DNA of 64,000 nt from Ornithinimicrobium humiphilum (GCF_006716885.1 NZ_VFPU01000001.1:1488001-1552000), one strand, 5' to 3'. Shown: positions 38,591 to 47,475, numbered from the stretch's first letter. Notes: a model not told the origin generated them from the sequence alone. Numbers and translations are program-made.

Positions 38591-39936
38591 GCGCGTCCTC
38601 TCTCCAGCAGTCGTCCCCGCGCCGGTCCCTCCGGGTCCACGGGTATGCCGTGCAGCCAGGTCCGGCGGACCCGCCCGCTCAGGCGGCGGCCGGCGTAGGC
38701 GCAGACCGGGTTGCGGTGGTGCAGCGCGGTCACGTCGACCTCCCACTCCTCGTCGGGGGCGAGCACGACGAGGTCGGCGTCGGCGCCCACCTGGATGCGG
38801 CCCTTGGTCGTCAGGCCGACGCGGTCGGCGGGCGCGGTGGCCATCCAGCGCACCACGGAGGTGAGCGGCACGCCACGGCGCCGGGCCTCGGTCCAGACCG
38901 TGGGCAGCCCGAGCTGGAGGGAGGAGATGCCGCCCCAGGCGGTGCCGAAGTCGCCGGTGTCGAGGTGCTTGAGGTCGGCGGTCGAGGGGGAGTGGTCGGT
39001 GACGACGAGGTCGATGTCGCCGTCGACGAGCGCCTGCCAGAGCCGGTCCTGGTTGTCCTGCTCGCGGATCGGCGGGCAGCACTTGAACTCGGTGCCGCCC
39101 ACCGGCACGTCCTCGGCGGCGACGGCCAGGTAGTGGGGGCAGGTCTCGGCGGTGACGTCGACGCCGCCGGCCCGGGCGGTGCGCAGGACCGGCACCGCGT
39201 CGGCGGCGGACAGGTGGAGCACGTGCATCCGCCCACCGGTGCGACGGGCCTCCTCGACGACGCGGCGGATCGCGACCAGCTCGGCCTCGGGCGGGCGGCT
39301 GGCGAGGAAGCCGGCGTAGTCGGTCGACGGCGGGTCGGCGACCGCGGCCGCCAGCGTGGCGTGGTCCTCGGCGTGGACGACGAGCAGCGTCCGCAGCCGG
39401 GCGGTCTCCGCGGCGGCGCGCGCGAAGGTCTCGGGGTCGAGCGCGGGGAACTCCTCGACGCCCGAGTCGGCGAGGAAGCACTTGAAGCCCATCACGCCCG
39501 CCTCGTGCAGGGCCGCGAGGTCGCCGAGGTGGGCGGGGACCGCGCCGCCCCAGAAGGCGACGTCGACCCAGACCTGGTCGCGGGCGGCGGCCTGCTTCTC
39601 CCGCAGCGCGTCGACCGTGACGGTCGGGGGCAGGCTGTTGAGCGGCATGTCGACGATCGTCGTCACCCCGCCCGCCGCGGCGGCCCGGGTCGCGCTGGCG
39701 AAGCCCTCCCACTCCGTGCGCCCGGGCTCGTTGACGTGCACGTGGGTGTCGACCAGGCCCGGCAGCAGCACCTCGTCCTCGCCCAGCTCGACGGTCCGGG
39801 CGGCCGCGGGCAGGTCGTCACCGTCGCCGACCATGACGATGCGGCCGTCCCGCACCCCCACGACCGCCGGGCGCTCGCGGCCGCCGACCACGGCGCGGCG
39901 CGCACGGACGACGAGGTCCAGGTCGGCTCCGGCCAC
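38587..39936 (-). CDS. allB: Allantoinase
   Basis: 449 residues, GTG start at 39936, 4 bp after the HIU hydrolase stop. Amidohydrolase barrel: HxH site LPGLVDTHVHVNEPGRTEWEGF (about 58-75), GFKCFLADSG with the bridging Lys (about 150), VHAEDH (about 195), HVLHLSA (about 245) and DHSPS (about 320). It opens the hydantoin ring of (S)-allantoin to allantoate. The 4-nt overlap with allE shows translational coupling within the purine catabolic operon. Confidence 0.94.
   Translation of the reverse strand: MAGADLDLVVRARRAVVGGRERPAVVGVRDGRIVMVGDGDDLPAAARTVELGEDEVLLPGLVDTHVHVNEPGRTEWEGFASATRAAAAGGVTTIVDMPLNSLPPTVTVDALREKQAAARDQVWVDVAFWGGAVPAHLGDLAALHEAGVMGFKCFLADSGVEEFPALDPETFARAAAETARLRTLLVVHAEDHATLAAAVADPPSTDYAGFLASRPPEAELVAIRRVVEEARRTGGRMHVLHLSAADAVPVLRTARAGGVDVTAETCPHYLAVAAEDVPVGGTEFKCCPPIREQDNQDRLWQALVDGDIDLVVTDHSPSTADLKHLDTGDFGTAWGGISSLQLGLPTVWTEARRRGVPLTSVVRWMATAPADRVGLTTKGRIQVGADADLVVLAPDEEWEVDVTALHHRNPVCAYAGRRLSGRVRRTWLHGIPVDPEGPARGRLLERGRA
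38643..38651 (-). repeat. ACGGCATAC word
   Basis: Within allB, read as His-Gly-Ile with the rare codon ATA. Confidence 0.7.
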
Positions 39937-39940
39937 GGCG

Positions 39941-40264
39941 TCAGCTGCCCCGGTAGGTCGAGTAGCCGTGCGGGCTGAGCAGCAGCGGCACGTGGTGGTG
40001 CTCGTCGGAGGAGACCGTGAAGGTCACCGAGACCGAGGGGTAGAACCCCCGCTGGCCGGTGGCCGCGTGGTAGGCGCCGGTGGCGAAGGTCAGCACGTAG
40101 TCGCCGTGCGGCAGCAGCTCGGGCCCGATCCGGGGCACCCGCCCGTCGGCGTCGGTCGTGCCCTCGCCCAGCGGGGCGCCGTCGGGGGTGGAGAGCTCGA
40201 CCCGCACGCCGCGGGCCGGTCGGCCGAGGGCGGTGTCGAGGACGTGGGTGGACAGCGACGCCAT
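39941..40264 (-). CDS. uraH: 5-hydroxyisourate hydrolase (transthyretin-related)
   Basis: 107 residues, ATG 40264, two bases after the OHCU decarboxylase stop. The N-terminal STHVLDTALGRPARGV, the middle FATGAYHAATGQRGFYPSVSV and the C-terminal tetrapeptide YRGS are the HIUase signatures; active-site His, Arg and Ser are present. It hydrolyses 5-hydroxyisourate, the urate oxidase product, to OHCU. It forms homotetramers and acts in the cytosol. Confidence 0.94.
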   Translation of the reverse strand: MASLSTHVLDTALGRPARGVRVELSTPDGAPLGEGTTDADGRVPRIGPELLPHGDYVLTFATGAYHAATGQRGFYPSVSVTFTVSSDEHHHVPLLLSPHGYSTYRGS

Positions 40265-40266
40265 GG

Positions 40267-40755
40267 TCAGACCGCCTGCTCGAGCCGCAGCAGCGCGATC
40301 TGCCGCAGGTTGTCGGCGACCTCGGCACGCTCGGTGTCCGGGTTGTTGGCCAGGCGGCGGTCGAGCTCGGCGAGGATCTCCTCGGCCGAGCGACCCGCCG
40401 CGCGGATGAGGAAGACGTGGCCGAAGCGCTCCTCGTAGGCGGCGTTGCCGGCGGCGAGCCGGGCCGCGGTGTCGCCCGCGGCCGGGTCGACCCCGGCCTG
40501 CTCCCGACGGGAGGCCTGGACGTTGTGCCCGGCCGACGGTCGCTCGCCGATCCTCGGGTGCCCGGCCAGCGCCTGGTCGACCTCCGCGGGCGAGAGGCGC
40601 CGGGCGGCGAGGTCGGCGGAGGCCAGCAGCGCCGCGCGGTCGCCGTAGGGTCGCCCGGCCAGCACCTCCGCAACCCAGCGGTCCACGCCGAGGCACCCGT
40701 CGAGCAGGGCCCGCGCCTCGTCCTCCGGCAGGGCGTCGAACGCCAGCCCGCTCAC
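40267..40755 (-). CDS. uraD: 2-oxo-4-hydroxy-4-carboxy-5-ureidoimidazoline decarboxylase
   Basis: 162 residues, GTG 40755 overlapping the urate oxidase stop by 4 nt (GTGA). The helical OHCU decarboxylase family is shown by LAGHPRIGER (catalytic His, about 68), REQAGVD, NAAYEERFGHVFLIRAAGRSAEEI (about 106-130) and RLANNPDTERAEVADNL. It converts OHCU to (S)-allantoin, completing urate to allantoin with the flanking enzymes. Confidence 0.94.
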   Translation of the reverse strand: MSGLAFDALPEDEARALLDGCLGVDRWVAEVLAGRPYGDRAALLASADLAARRLSPAEVDQALAGHPRIGERPSAGHNVQASRREQAGVDPAAGDTAARLAAGNAAYEERFGHVFLIRAAGRSAEEILAELDRRLANNPDTERAEVADNLRQIALLRLEQAV

Positions 40756-41666
40756 AGGAAGCTCCGCACGTCGGTCCACGCCTCGCCGGGGTCGGAGGCC
40801 TCGTCGCGCACGGCGGACGCCTCGATCAGCCCGTAGGGCCGGTCGGCGGCGTGGAAGACCTCGCCGTCGTTGTCGATCCCGAAGCGGGCGAGGTCGTAGA
40901 GGAAGTGGTGCTTGTTGGGTGCGGAGAACCGGATCTCGGCGAGCCGCGGATCGGTCTCGAGGGCGGCCCGCCCCATCGCGTAGAGGGTCTCCTGCAGCGC
41001 CCGGCTGTAGGTGGTGGCGAAGGTGCTCAGCAGCGTGGCCCGCACCGCGTCGTAGGCCTCGTCGAAGGCCACGCCCCCGGGGTCCTCCCAGCGCCAGCGC
41101 GCGGTGAGCGAGGTCGCCAGCACGCGGTCGGTGGTCTCCTCGAGCGTCGTGTAACCGTCCGTGAGGAAGCCGCGAAACTCCGAGCCGGTCGACTTGAGCA
41201 CGGTGAGGTCCTCCAGGCCGGAGACGACCCACGTGCGCTGGTCGGCATCCCGGCCGGAGACGGTCACGACGACGGTGCGCGTCTCGGTGCCGCGCCGCAC
41301 GAAGCCGTGGTCGTGACCGCCGTCCACCCCCTCCACGGGTATGCGGTCCCACGCCTGCTCCTCGACCCGCACCTGCGCGCCGGTCGCTCTCGGCACGGCG
41401 CCGACGAGGTGCCGGGCCAGCGCCACGGCATACTCCTCCGGCGAGGGGACGCCGACCTCCTTGGCGAGCGCGAAGGCGACGTTCTTCTGCGTGTCGGTCG
41501 GCAGCACGTCGGACTGGTCACCGTCGGTGTGCGCGCGGGCGAAGTCGCCCCGCAGCGCCGTGGAGACGTTGAGGTCGCGGATCGTGTGCCGCGGGGTGTC
41601 CCGGTAGATCCGCACGACGCGGTTCTCGGCCTTGCCGTAGCGATTGCTCCCGAGGCTGATCCCCAT
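40752..41666 (-). CDS. pucL: Factor-independent urate oxidase
   Basis: 304 residues, ATG 41666. Cofactor-free uricase with SNRYGKAENRVVRI (catalytic Lys, about 7-20), LPTDTQKNVAFALAKE (catalytic Thr, about 55-70), RGTETRTVV, FRGFLTDGYTTLEET and FSAPNKHHFLYDL (about 245-257). It oxidises urate to 5-hydroxyisourate with oxygen, releasing hydrogen peroxide. It is the first gene of a tightly overlapping operon (urate oxidase, OHCU decarboxylase, HIU hydrolase, allantoinase, allE). TAGGGT 6 nt before the ATG suggests a leaderless operon promoter. Confidence 0.95.
   Translation of the reverse strand: MGISLGSNRYGKAENRVVRIYRDTPRHTIRDLNVSTALRGDFARAHTDGDQSDVLPTDTQKNVAFALAKEVGVPSPEEYAVALARHLVGAVPRATGAQVRVEEQAWDRIPVEGVDGGHDHGFVRRGTETRTVVVTVSGRDADQRTWVVSGLEDLTVLKSTGSEFRGFLTDGYTTLEETTDRVLATSLTARWRWEDPGGVAFDEAYDAVRATLLSTFATTYSRALQETLYAMGRAALETDPRLAEIRFSAPNKHHFLYDLARFGIDNDGEVFHAADRPYGLIEASAVRDEASDPGEAWTDVRSFL
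41425..41433 (+). repeat. ACGGCATAC word
   Basis: Within the urate oxidase gene; the gene strand reads Glu-Tyr-Ala-Val with TAT. Confidence 0.7.
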
Positions 41667-41672
41667 GCGGTG

Positions 41673-41678
41673 ACCCTA
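41673..41678 (-). promoter_or_regulatory. -10 element for the leaderless purine operon
   Basis: TAGGGT on the minus strand, 6 nt from the ATG of the urate oxidase gene. Confidence 0.55.
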
Positions 41679-41713
41679 GGTAGGTGGTGGGGCCCCGTCA
41701 AGGATGCCGCAGG

Positions 41714-42958
41714 TCAGGCCCGTCGCGGGCGGGCCAGCGCGAGCAGCTCGGCCGTCGCGACGCCGGTGGCCTCCTCGGCCTCGGCGGGCCGCACCGCGCC
41801 GCAGTCCAGGGCGCGCACCACGAGGTCGGCCAGCGCCCGCGCCGTCGCCGGCTCGTCGAGCACCCCGCCGCCGGTCCGTCCGAGGTAGGCGCGCAGGCGG
41901 GCCCCCGCGGCGGGCAGGTGCTCGCGGTAGAAGGCGTAGGTCGCGGCGAACCGGCTCGGCAGGTGGCCCGGGTGCAGGTCCCAGCCCTGGTAGTAGCCAC
42001 GCTCGAGGGAGCGGCGGACGAGACGGGAGTGCAGCGCCCACGCGTCGCGGACCTGGGCCGCGTCCCCGACCGGCAGCACGTTGGTGGACCCGTCCGAGAG
42101 CCGCACACCGGTGCCGGCCGCGGCCGCCTGCATGACCAGCTTGGCGTGGTCGGCGACGGGGTGCTCGAGGGACTGGTAGGGCCCGGCGACGCCGCAGTAG
42201 GCGGAGTAGTCGTAGGTGCCGTAGTGCAGCCCGGTGACGCGGCTCGCGCCGGCATGAATCATGCGCGCGACGAGCGCCGTGCCGTCCGGGCCGAGGATCG
42301 ACTGGGGCGTCTCGACCTGGATCTCGAAGCGCAGCGTGCCCGGGGCGAGGCCGAGGGCGGCCTCCAGGCGCTCGCAGGCGTGCACCATCGCCGCCACCTG
42401 GTCGAGGCTGGTGACCTTGGGCAGGGTGACGACGACCCCGTCGAGGTCGTCACCCTCCGAGACCAGCCCGTCGACGAAGCGGGTGAGGCTGCGCACGCCC
42501 CGGGCCCGCGTGGGTGCCTCGAGGCTCTTGAACCGGATGCCGGAGAAGGGCGGGGCGGTGCCCTCGAGGCGGGTGCGGGCCAGCGCGGAGGCCGCCGCGT
42601 CGACGTGCCCGTCCTCGACGTCGTCCGGCCGCGGGCCGTAGCCGTCCTCGAGGTCCACGCGCAGGTCCTCGATCGGCTCGCTCGCCAGCTTGTCGGCCAC
42701 GAGGGGGAGCACCTCGTCGGCCTGCCCGCCGAGCAGGTCGGCGAGCGCGCCCTCGTGCTCGGTGAGCGTGGTGCGGGCCTCCTCGCCCCAGCGGGCCACC
42801 AGGTCGGCGTCGTAGCGGTCGGCCGGCACGTAGACGGTGTGGACCGGCTGCCGGGTCGGGGCGTCGCCGGGGAAGCGCGCGACCAGCTTGGCGTCGGCCT
42901 CCCGCAGCATCTCGTCCAGCTCGGCGGTCAGCGCGGCGGTCAGGTCGGGGTCGGACAT
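41714..42958 (-). CDS. DUF6986 HpcH/citrate-lyase-like aldolase family protein
   Basis: 414 residues. The sequence DLEDGYGPRPDDVEDGHVDAAA (about 103-123), IRFKSLEAPTRARGV, VTLPKVTSLDQVAAM, FEIQVETPQSILG (about 225-238) and LHYGTYDYSAYCGVAG resemble the HpcH/HpaI/citrate lyase beta TIM barrel with an acidic metal site. It is annotated DUF6986 in current families; the reaction is unknown. Homologues often neighbour ureide genes. Its promoter CAGACT is 6 nt before the ATG at 42958, and it ends 47 bp before the urate oxidase start, so it may be expressed with the purine operon. Confidence 0.75.
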   Translation of the reverse strand: MSDPDLTAALTAELDEMLREADAKLVARFPGDAPTRQPVHTVYVPADRYDADLVARWGEEARTTLTEHEGALADLLGGQADEVLPLVADKLASEPIEDLRVDLEDGYGPRPDDVEDGHVDAAASALARTRLEGTAPPFSGIRFKSLEAPTRARGVRSLTRFVDGLVSEGDDLDGVVVTLPKVTSLDQVAAMVHACERLEAALGLAPGTLRFEIQVETPQSILGPDGTALVARMIHAGASRVTGLHYGTYDYSAYCGVAGPYQSLEHPVADHAKLVMQAAAAGTGVRLSDGSTNVLPVGDAAQVRDAWALHSRLVRRSLERGYYQGWDLHPGHLPSRFAATYAFYREHLPAAGARLRAYLGRTGGGVLDEPATARALADLVVRALDCGAVRPAEAEEATGVATAELLALARPRRA

Positions 42959-42998
42959 GGGGCCAGTCTGCCCGGACGGTCGACGCCGTGCGCCCGGC

Positions 42999-43493
42999 TC
43001 AGCCGAGCGTGTCGGACGGCAGACCGAGAAGACCGAGCACGGTGGCGACGGCCTGCTGCGGCGTGCCCGCCAGGGGCAGGGGAGAGGGCAGGTGGTCGGT
43101 CAGCGAGCCCCACGCCAGCAGGACCACGGGCACCCCGGTGCGGGTCGCGAGGGCGACCTCGCTGAGGGTGCCCCAGCTCGAGCCGACGGCCACGAGGGCG
43201 TCGCAGCTGCGCACGAGCAGTCCGTTGCGCAGTTCGCCGAGGCCGGTGGGCACCGTGAGGGTGCTGTGCGGGGAGGCGCCCAGCCGGTCGGGTCCGGGAA
43301 GCAGACCGAGGCTGGTGCCGCCCGCCCGCTCCGCACCACGCGCGGCGGCGTCCATCACGCCGCCGAGACCGCCGGTGACCACGACCAGGCCGGCGCGGGC
43401 CAGGAGGCCGCCGACCTCCTCGGCGAGGCGCACGTGCTCCGGACCCGCCCCCTCGCCGGGGCCGACGACCCCGACGTAGCCGCGCTGCTGCAT
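42999..43493 (-). CDS. SLOG/LOG-like domain protein (TIGR00725-type)
   Basis: 164 residues, ATG 43493. GYVGVVGPGEGAGPEHVRLAEEVG starts a Rossmann-like fold; VVTGGLGGVMDAAARGAERAGG (about 38-60) and GSSWGTLSEVALATRTG (about 103-119) match the SLOG superfamily seen in LOG and Moco-carrier-like proteins. LOG enzymes release cytokinin-type bases, but the classical PGGxGTxxE is replaced here by SSWGTLSE, so that activity is uncertain. CACACT is 7 nt before the ATG. Confidence 0.75.
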   Translation of the reverse strand: MQQRGYVGVVGPGEGAGPEHVRLAEEVGGLLARAGLVVVTGGLGGVMDAAARGAERAGGTSLGLLPGPDRLGASPHSTLTVPTGLGELRNGLLVRSCDALVAVGSSWGTLSEVALATRTGVPVVLLAWGSLTDHLPSPLPLAGTPQQAVATVLGLLGLPSDTLG

Positions 43494-43510
43494 ACCGCGC
43501 AGTGTGGCAG

Positions 43511-44628
43511 TCAGCCGGCGGGGGTGTCGTCGAGCAGGCGCACCAGCTCGGCGACCGCCGCCCGGCCCGCCCGGTTGGCGCCGATGGTCGAGGACGAGGG
43601 CCCGTAGCCGACGAGGTGGACGCGGGGCTCGTCGACGACCCGGGTGCCGTCCATGGCGATGCCGCCGCCGCGACCGCGCAGCCGCAGCGGTGCCAGGTGG
43701 TCCAGCGCGGCGCGGAAGCCGGTGGCCCAGAGGATCACGTCGGCCTCCTGGACGGCGCCGTCGGCGCGCCGCACCCCCTCCGGCACGATCTCGGTGAACA
43801 TCGGCTGCCGGTCGAGCGCACCGCGGGCGGCCGCTGCCCGTAGGGACGGTGACCAGATCAGGCCGGTGACCGAGACGACGCTGCGCGGGGGCAGGCCGCG
43901 GGCGACACGGTCCTCGACCATGGCGACGGCCGCCCGCCCCGCCTCGGCGTCGAAGGGTTCGTCGCGCCAGACGGGCTCGCGGCGGGTGAACCAGCTGGTG
44001 GTCGTGACCTGGGAGATCTCGTCGAGCAGCTGGACCGCGGAGATGCCGCCGCCGACGACCGCGACGTGCTCGCCGCGCAGCTCCTCGGCGGAGACGTAGT
44101 CGGCCACGTGCAGCTGGCGCCCGCGGAAGGTCTCCTGCCCGGGGTAGACCGGCCAGAACGGCTTGCTCCACGTGCCGGTGGCGTTGACGAGGGCGCGCGC
44201 GGACCAGACCCCGTCGGAGGTCGAGACGCGCAGCCCCGACCGCGAGGGTCGTCGTCCTCCCGCTCGACGCGGTGCACCCGAACCGGCCGCCGGATCGCGA
44301 GGGCGAGCTCCTGCTCGTAGTCGGCGAAGTAGCGCGGCACGAAGTCGGCGCTGGGCTCGCACGGGTCGGCCTCGGGGGTGGGGACGCCGGGCAGCTGGCT
44401 GATGCCGTTGACCGTCGCCATCCGCAGCGAGCGCCACCGGTGCCGCCACGCGCCGCCGGGGCCGTCCTCGCCGTCCAGGACGACGTAGGTGGGGGCGTCC
44501 GCGGAGGCGGGGCCGTCCACGGGCACGAAGCCGCGCCGGCGCAGGTGGTATGCCGTGCTCAGCCCGGCCTGGCCCGCCCCGACGACGAGCACGTCGACGG
44601 GTCGTCCCGGCTCGGGCACGTCCCTCAT
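43511..44628 (-). pseudogene. Flavin-containing monooxygenase-like oxidoreductase, frameshifted
   Basis: A single gene of about 372 residues is split across two frames. The N-terminal part begins at ATG 44628 with VDVLVVGAGQAGLSTAYHLRRRG (FAD Rossmann). The C-terminal part, in the other frame, has ARALVNATGTWSKPFWPVYPG, EHVAVVGGGISAVQLLDEIS (NADPH Rossmann) and DVILWATGFRAALDHLAP. Adding one base restores a continuous frame; the likely point is the GGG at 44246-44248. The start overlaps the MFS stop by 4 nt. It could be a true pseudogene or a sequencing error. Intact relatives act as FAD/NADPH monooxygenases or transport-linked oxidoreductases. Confidence 0.85.
44548..44556 (-). repeat. ACGGCATAC word
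   Basis: Within the frameshifted monooxygenase, Thr-Ala-Tyr with GCA. Confidence 0.7.
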
Positions 44629-46124
44629 CGCCGGACCAGGTGCCGGGGCCGCTCGAAGAACATCGCCAGGACGGCCCCGACGAGGATGACCGCGGCCGGG
44701 AGCAGGAGCGCTTCGGCCATCGCGCGGGAGAGCCCCTCGGCGACCCCAGGAGGGAGCGATGCGCCCGAGGTGTCCATCCCGTCCTGCGCCGCGGCGGCCC
44801 CCTCGCCCAGCCGTGCCGTGATCCGTGACTGCATGAGCATCGCGATCGCCGCGCTGCCCAGGACCGCACCCATCTGCCGGGTGGTGTTGTAGACGCCGGA
44901 GCCGGCGCCGGCCCGGTCCATGGCGAGGTTGCGGGTGGCCGTCGTGGACAGCGGGCCCCAGACGAGCGGGTTGGAGATGCCCATGAGGAAGGCGGCGACC
45001 AGCGCGATCCACAGCGGGGAGTCGGGCGTGGCGTTGCGCGAGAGGAGCCAGATCGAGAACGCCAGCAGCGTGGTGCCCGAGCCGACGAGCAGGCGCGGGT
45101 GCACGCGGTCGGTCAGCCGCCCCGCGAGGGGCGCGAGCACGAAGGACATCACCGACGACGGCGCCATGAGCAGCGCCGCCATGGTGGGCGAGAGGCCCCG
45201 CACGCTCTGCGCCCAGATGTAGAACGGGAAGACCATCGCGGTCACGGTGAAGCCCATCGCCATGATCGCGCCGTTGGCGAGGGAGAAGTTGCGGTCCCGG
45301 AAGAGGTCGAGCGGCACGAGCGGCTCCCCGGGGTTGCGGGCCTGCCACCACACGAAGCCGACGAGGAGCCCGATTCCGGCGACGAGCAGCCCGGGGACGC
45401 TGACCGGCCCCCAGATGCGGCCCCACCCGAACGCCTGCCCCTCCTGCAGCGCGAAGACCGCGCAGAAGAGCCCGAGCGCGCTCAGCGCGACGCCGAAGAG
45501 GTCGAAGCGGTGCGGGCTGGTGGGCAGCCGCGGCACGAGCCGGGCGGCGAGCACCAGGCCGACCACGCCGACGGGGATGTTGACGAAGAAGATCCACTCC
45601 CACCCGAGCGTGTCGACCAGCAGGCCGCCGACCAGCGGGCCGACCAGCGTCGCGACGCCGGCGGTCGCGCCCCACAGCGCCATCGCCTGCCCGCGACGCT
45701 CGGCGGGGAAGGTGCGGGTGATGACCGTCATCGTCTGCGGCGTCATCATCGAGGCGCCCAGGCCCTGGGCGGCACGCGCCGCGACCAACCCGGCGATCCC
45801 GAGGTCCAGCTCGCCGGACAGGCCGCACCACAGCGAGGCCAGCGTGAAGACGGTCAGACCGACCATGTAGACCCGCTTGGGCCCGATCCGGTCGCCCAGC
45901 CGCCCGGTGACCAGCAGCGGCACGGCATACGCCAGCAGGTAGGACGAGGTCACCCACAGCACCTCGTCCACCCCCGCCCCGAAGGCCGACATGAGGGCGG
46001 GCGTCGCGACCGAGACGATCGTCGAGTCGACCAGGATCATGAAGAAGCCGATGACGAGCGCCCAGAGGGCGGGCCAGGGGTTCTCGGGGAGGGCCCGGTC
46101 GGGGGCGGGTGCGGGTTCGGCCAC
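44625..46124 (-). CDS. DHA2-type MFS multidrug efflux transporter
   Basis: 499 residues, GTG 46124. Fourteen membrane segments fit the EmrB/QacA (DHA2) group. FMILVDSTIVSVATPALMSAFG (motif D1, near 25-45), VTGRLGDRIGPKRVYMVG (motif A, about 77-94) and GPLVGGLLVDTLGWEWIFFVNIPVG (motif C) are clear. It exports drugs or metabolites in exchange for protons. Translational overlap with the flavoprotein gene downstream (ATGA) suggests an operon, now disrupted in its second gene. TACAGT 8 nt before the GTG fits leaderless transcription; the amidohydrolase is divergent. Confidence 0.9.
   Translation of the reverse strand: MAEPAPAPDRALPENPWPALWALVIGFFMILVDSTIVSVATPALMSAFGAGVDEVLWVTSSYLLAYAVPLLVTGRLGDRIGPKRVYMVGLTVFTLASLWCGLSGELDLGIAGLVAARAAQGLGASMMTPQTMTVITRTFPAERRGQAMALWGATAGVATLVGPLVGGLLVDTLGWEWIFFVNIPVGVVGLVLAARLVPRLPTSPHRFDLFGVALSALGLFCAVFALQEGQAFGWGRIWGPVSVPGLLVAGIGLLVGFVWWQARNPGEPLVPLDLFRDRNFSLANGAIMAMGFTVTAMVFPFYIWAQSVRGLSPTMAALLMAPSSVMSFVLAPLAGRLTDRVHPRLLVGSGTTLLAFSIWLLSRNATPDSPLWIALVAAFLMGISNPLVWGPLSTTATRNLAMDRAGAGSGVYNTTRQMGAVLGSAAIAMLMQSRITARLGEGAAAAQDGMDTSGASLPPGVAEGLSRAMAEALLLPAAVILVGAVLAMFFERPRHLVRR
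45922..45930 (+). repeat. ACGGCATAC word
   Basis: Within the MFS transporter gene; the gene strand reads Ala-Tyr-Ala with TAT. Confidence 0.7.
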
Positions 46125-46132
46125 AACGCGCC

Positions 46133-46138
46133 ACTGTA
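46133..46138 (-). promoter_or_regulatory. -10 element for a leaderless transcript
   Basis: TACAGT on the minus strand, 8 nt from the GTG at 46124 of the MFS gene. Confidence 0.5.
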
Positions 46139-46201
46139 TGCCGCGTCGGTCAGGCGGGCGCGGCCTACCGTGTCCGTCCCGGGATCGATGCCGCCACGAC
46201 A

Positions 46202-46207
46202 TACCGT
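46202..46207 (+). promoter_or_regulatory. -10 element for a leaderless transcript
   Basis: TACCGT, 6 nt before the ATG at 46214 of the amidohydrolase gene. Confidence 0.5.
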
Positions 46208-46213
46208 GTCGGC

Positions 46214-47446
46214 ATGACGAGCATCCTCTTCCGCGGCGGCACGGTCCTCGACGGCACCGGGGCGGCCCCCTCGACCGGTGACGTGCACGTGGTGGACGGA
46301 CGGGTGGCGCAGGTCGGCACCGACCTGGGGGTCGAGGCTGACCAGGTCGTCGACTGCACCGGCGCCACCGTGCTGCCCGGACTCTTCGACTGCCACGTCC
46401 ACTTCATGTTCGAGCAGCCCGACCTCATGCGCGTGCTGCAGACGCCGTTCTCGCTGCCGTTCTTCCAGGCGGCGCACCGGATGCGGGCGACGCTGGAGAC
46501 CGGCATCACCTGGGTGCGCGACGCCGGCGGCGCCGACCTGGGCGTCGCCGAGGCGGTGCGGCGCGGCCTGACGCCCGGGCCGCGGATGCAGATCGCGATC
46601 AACATGCTCAGCCAGACCGGCGGCCACGGCGACGACTGGCACGTCTGCGGTGCGGTGCTCGGGCTCATGTCCACCCACCCGGGCGTGCCCGACTCCGTCG
46701 TCGACGGCCCGGAGGAGATGCGCAAGCGGGTCCGCGAGCTGATCCGCGCCGGCGCCGACGTCATCAAGGTGGCGACCAGCGGCGGCGTCCTCTCGCCGCT
46801 GAGCAACCCGCTGCACGGCCACTTCCGCGACGACGAGATCGCGGCGCTGGTCACCGAGGCGAGCGCGGCCGGTCTGCACGTCATGGCGCACGCGCAGGCC
46901 ACCGACGGCATCAAGACGGCGGTGCGCGGTGGTATCCGGTCGATCGAGCACGGCATCTACCTCGACGACGAGGCCATCGACCTCATGCTCGAGCACGGGA
47001 CCTGGTTGGTGCCCACGCTGTCAGCGCCGCGGGCGGTGCTCGCGCAGGCCGAGGCCGGGGCGGCGATCTCCGACCGGGTGCTTGCCAAGGCCCGGATGGT
47101 CGCCGAGGTGCACGACGACTCCTTCCGCCGCGCGGTGGAGGCCGGTGTGAAGGTGGCGATGGGCACCGACTCCGGTGTCGGTGCGCACGGCACCAACCTC
47201 GAGGAGGTCCGCCTCATGGCCGAGCTCGGGCTGGGCGCCCAGGGCGCGTGGGAGGCCACGACGCGCTCGGCGGCCGAGCTGCTGGGCGTGGACGCCGACC
47301 ACGGCACGCTGGAGCCGGGCAAGGTCGCCGACGTCGTCGTGCTCGACGGCGCCTGGGACGACCTGGCGGGCCTGCGGAGCCGGGTGCGCTCGGTCCACGT
47401 GGCGGGCGAGCGGGTGGTCGACCGCGACGCGGGGGCGAGGGCCTGA
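46214..47446 (+). CDS. Amidohydrolase (imidazolonepropionase/prolidase-like)
   Basis: 410 residues, ATG 46214. Binuclear amidohydrolase features: LPGLFDCHVHFMFEQPD (HxH, about 57-70), ADVIKVATSGGVLS (bridging Lys, about 178), LHVMAHAQATDG (His, about 222), IRSIEHGIYLDDEAI (His, about 241) and VAMGTDSGVGAHGTNLEE (Asp, about 318). These fit the imidazolonepropionase-like / Xaa-Pro dipeptidase clade. The true substrate is unknown; no histidine-degradation genes adjoin. Confidence 0.85.
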   Translation: MTSILFRGGTVLDGTGAAPSTGDVHVVDGRVAQVGTDLGVEADQVVDCTGATVLPGLFDCHVHFMFEQPDLMRVLQTPFSLPFFQAAHRMRATLETGITWVRDAGGADLGVAEAVRRGLTPGPRMQIAINMLSQTGGHGDDWHVCGAVLGLMSTHPGVPDSVVDGPEEMRKRVRELIRAGADVIKVATSGGVLSPLSNPLHGHFRDDEIAALVTEASAAGLHVMAHAQATDGIKTAVRGGIRSIEHGIYLDDEAIDLMLEHGTWLVPTLSAPRAVLAQAEAGAAISDRVLAKARMVAEVHDDSFRRAVEAGVKVAMGTDSGVGAHGTNLEEVRLMAELGLGAQGAWEATTRSAAELLGVDADHGTLEPGKVADVVVLDGAWDDLAGLRSRVRSVHVAGERVVDRDAGARA

Positions 47447-47475
47447 CCCGTCGCGGACGGTCCGGGGGCGCCGGT

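Noticed and set aside
44241..44250. Programmed frameshift as explanation of the split monooxygenase
   Set aside because: There is no slippery heptamer or following structure; a simple base loss is more economical.
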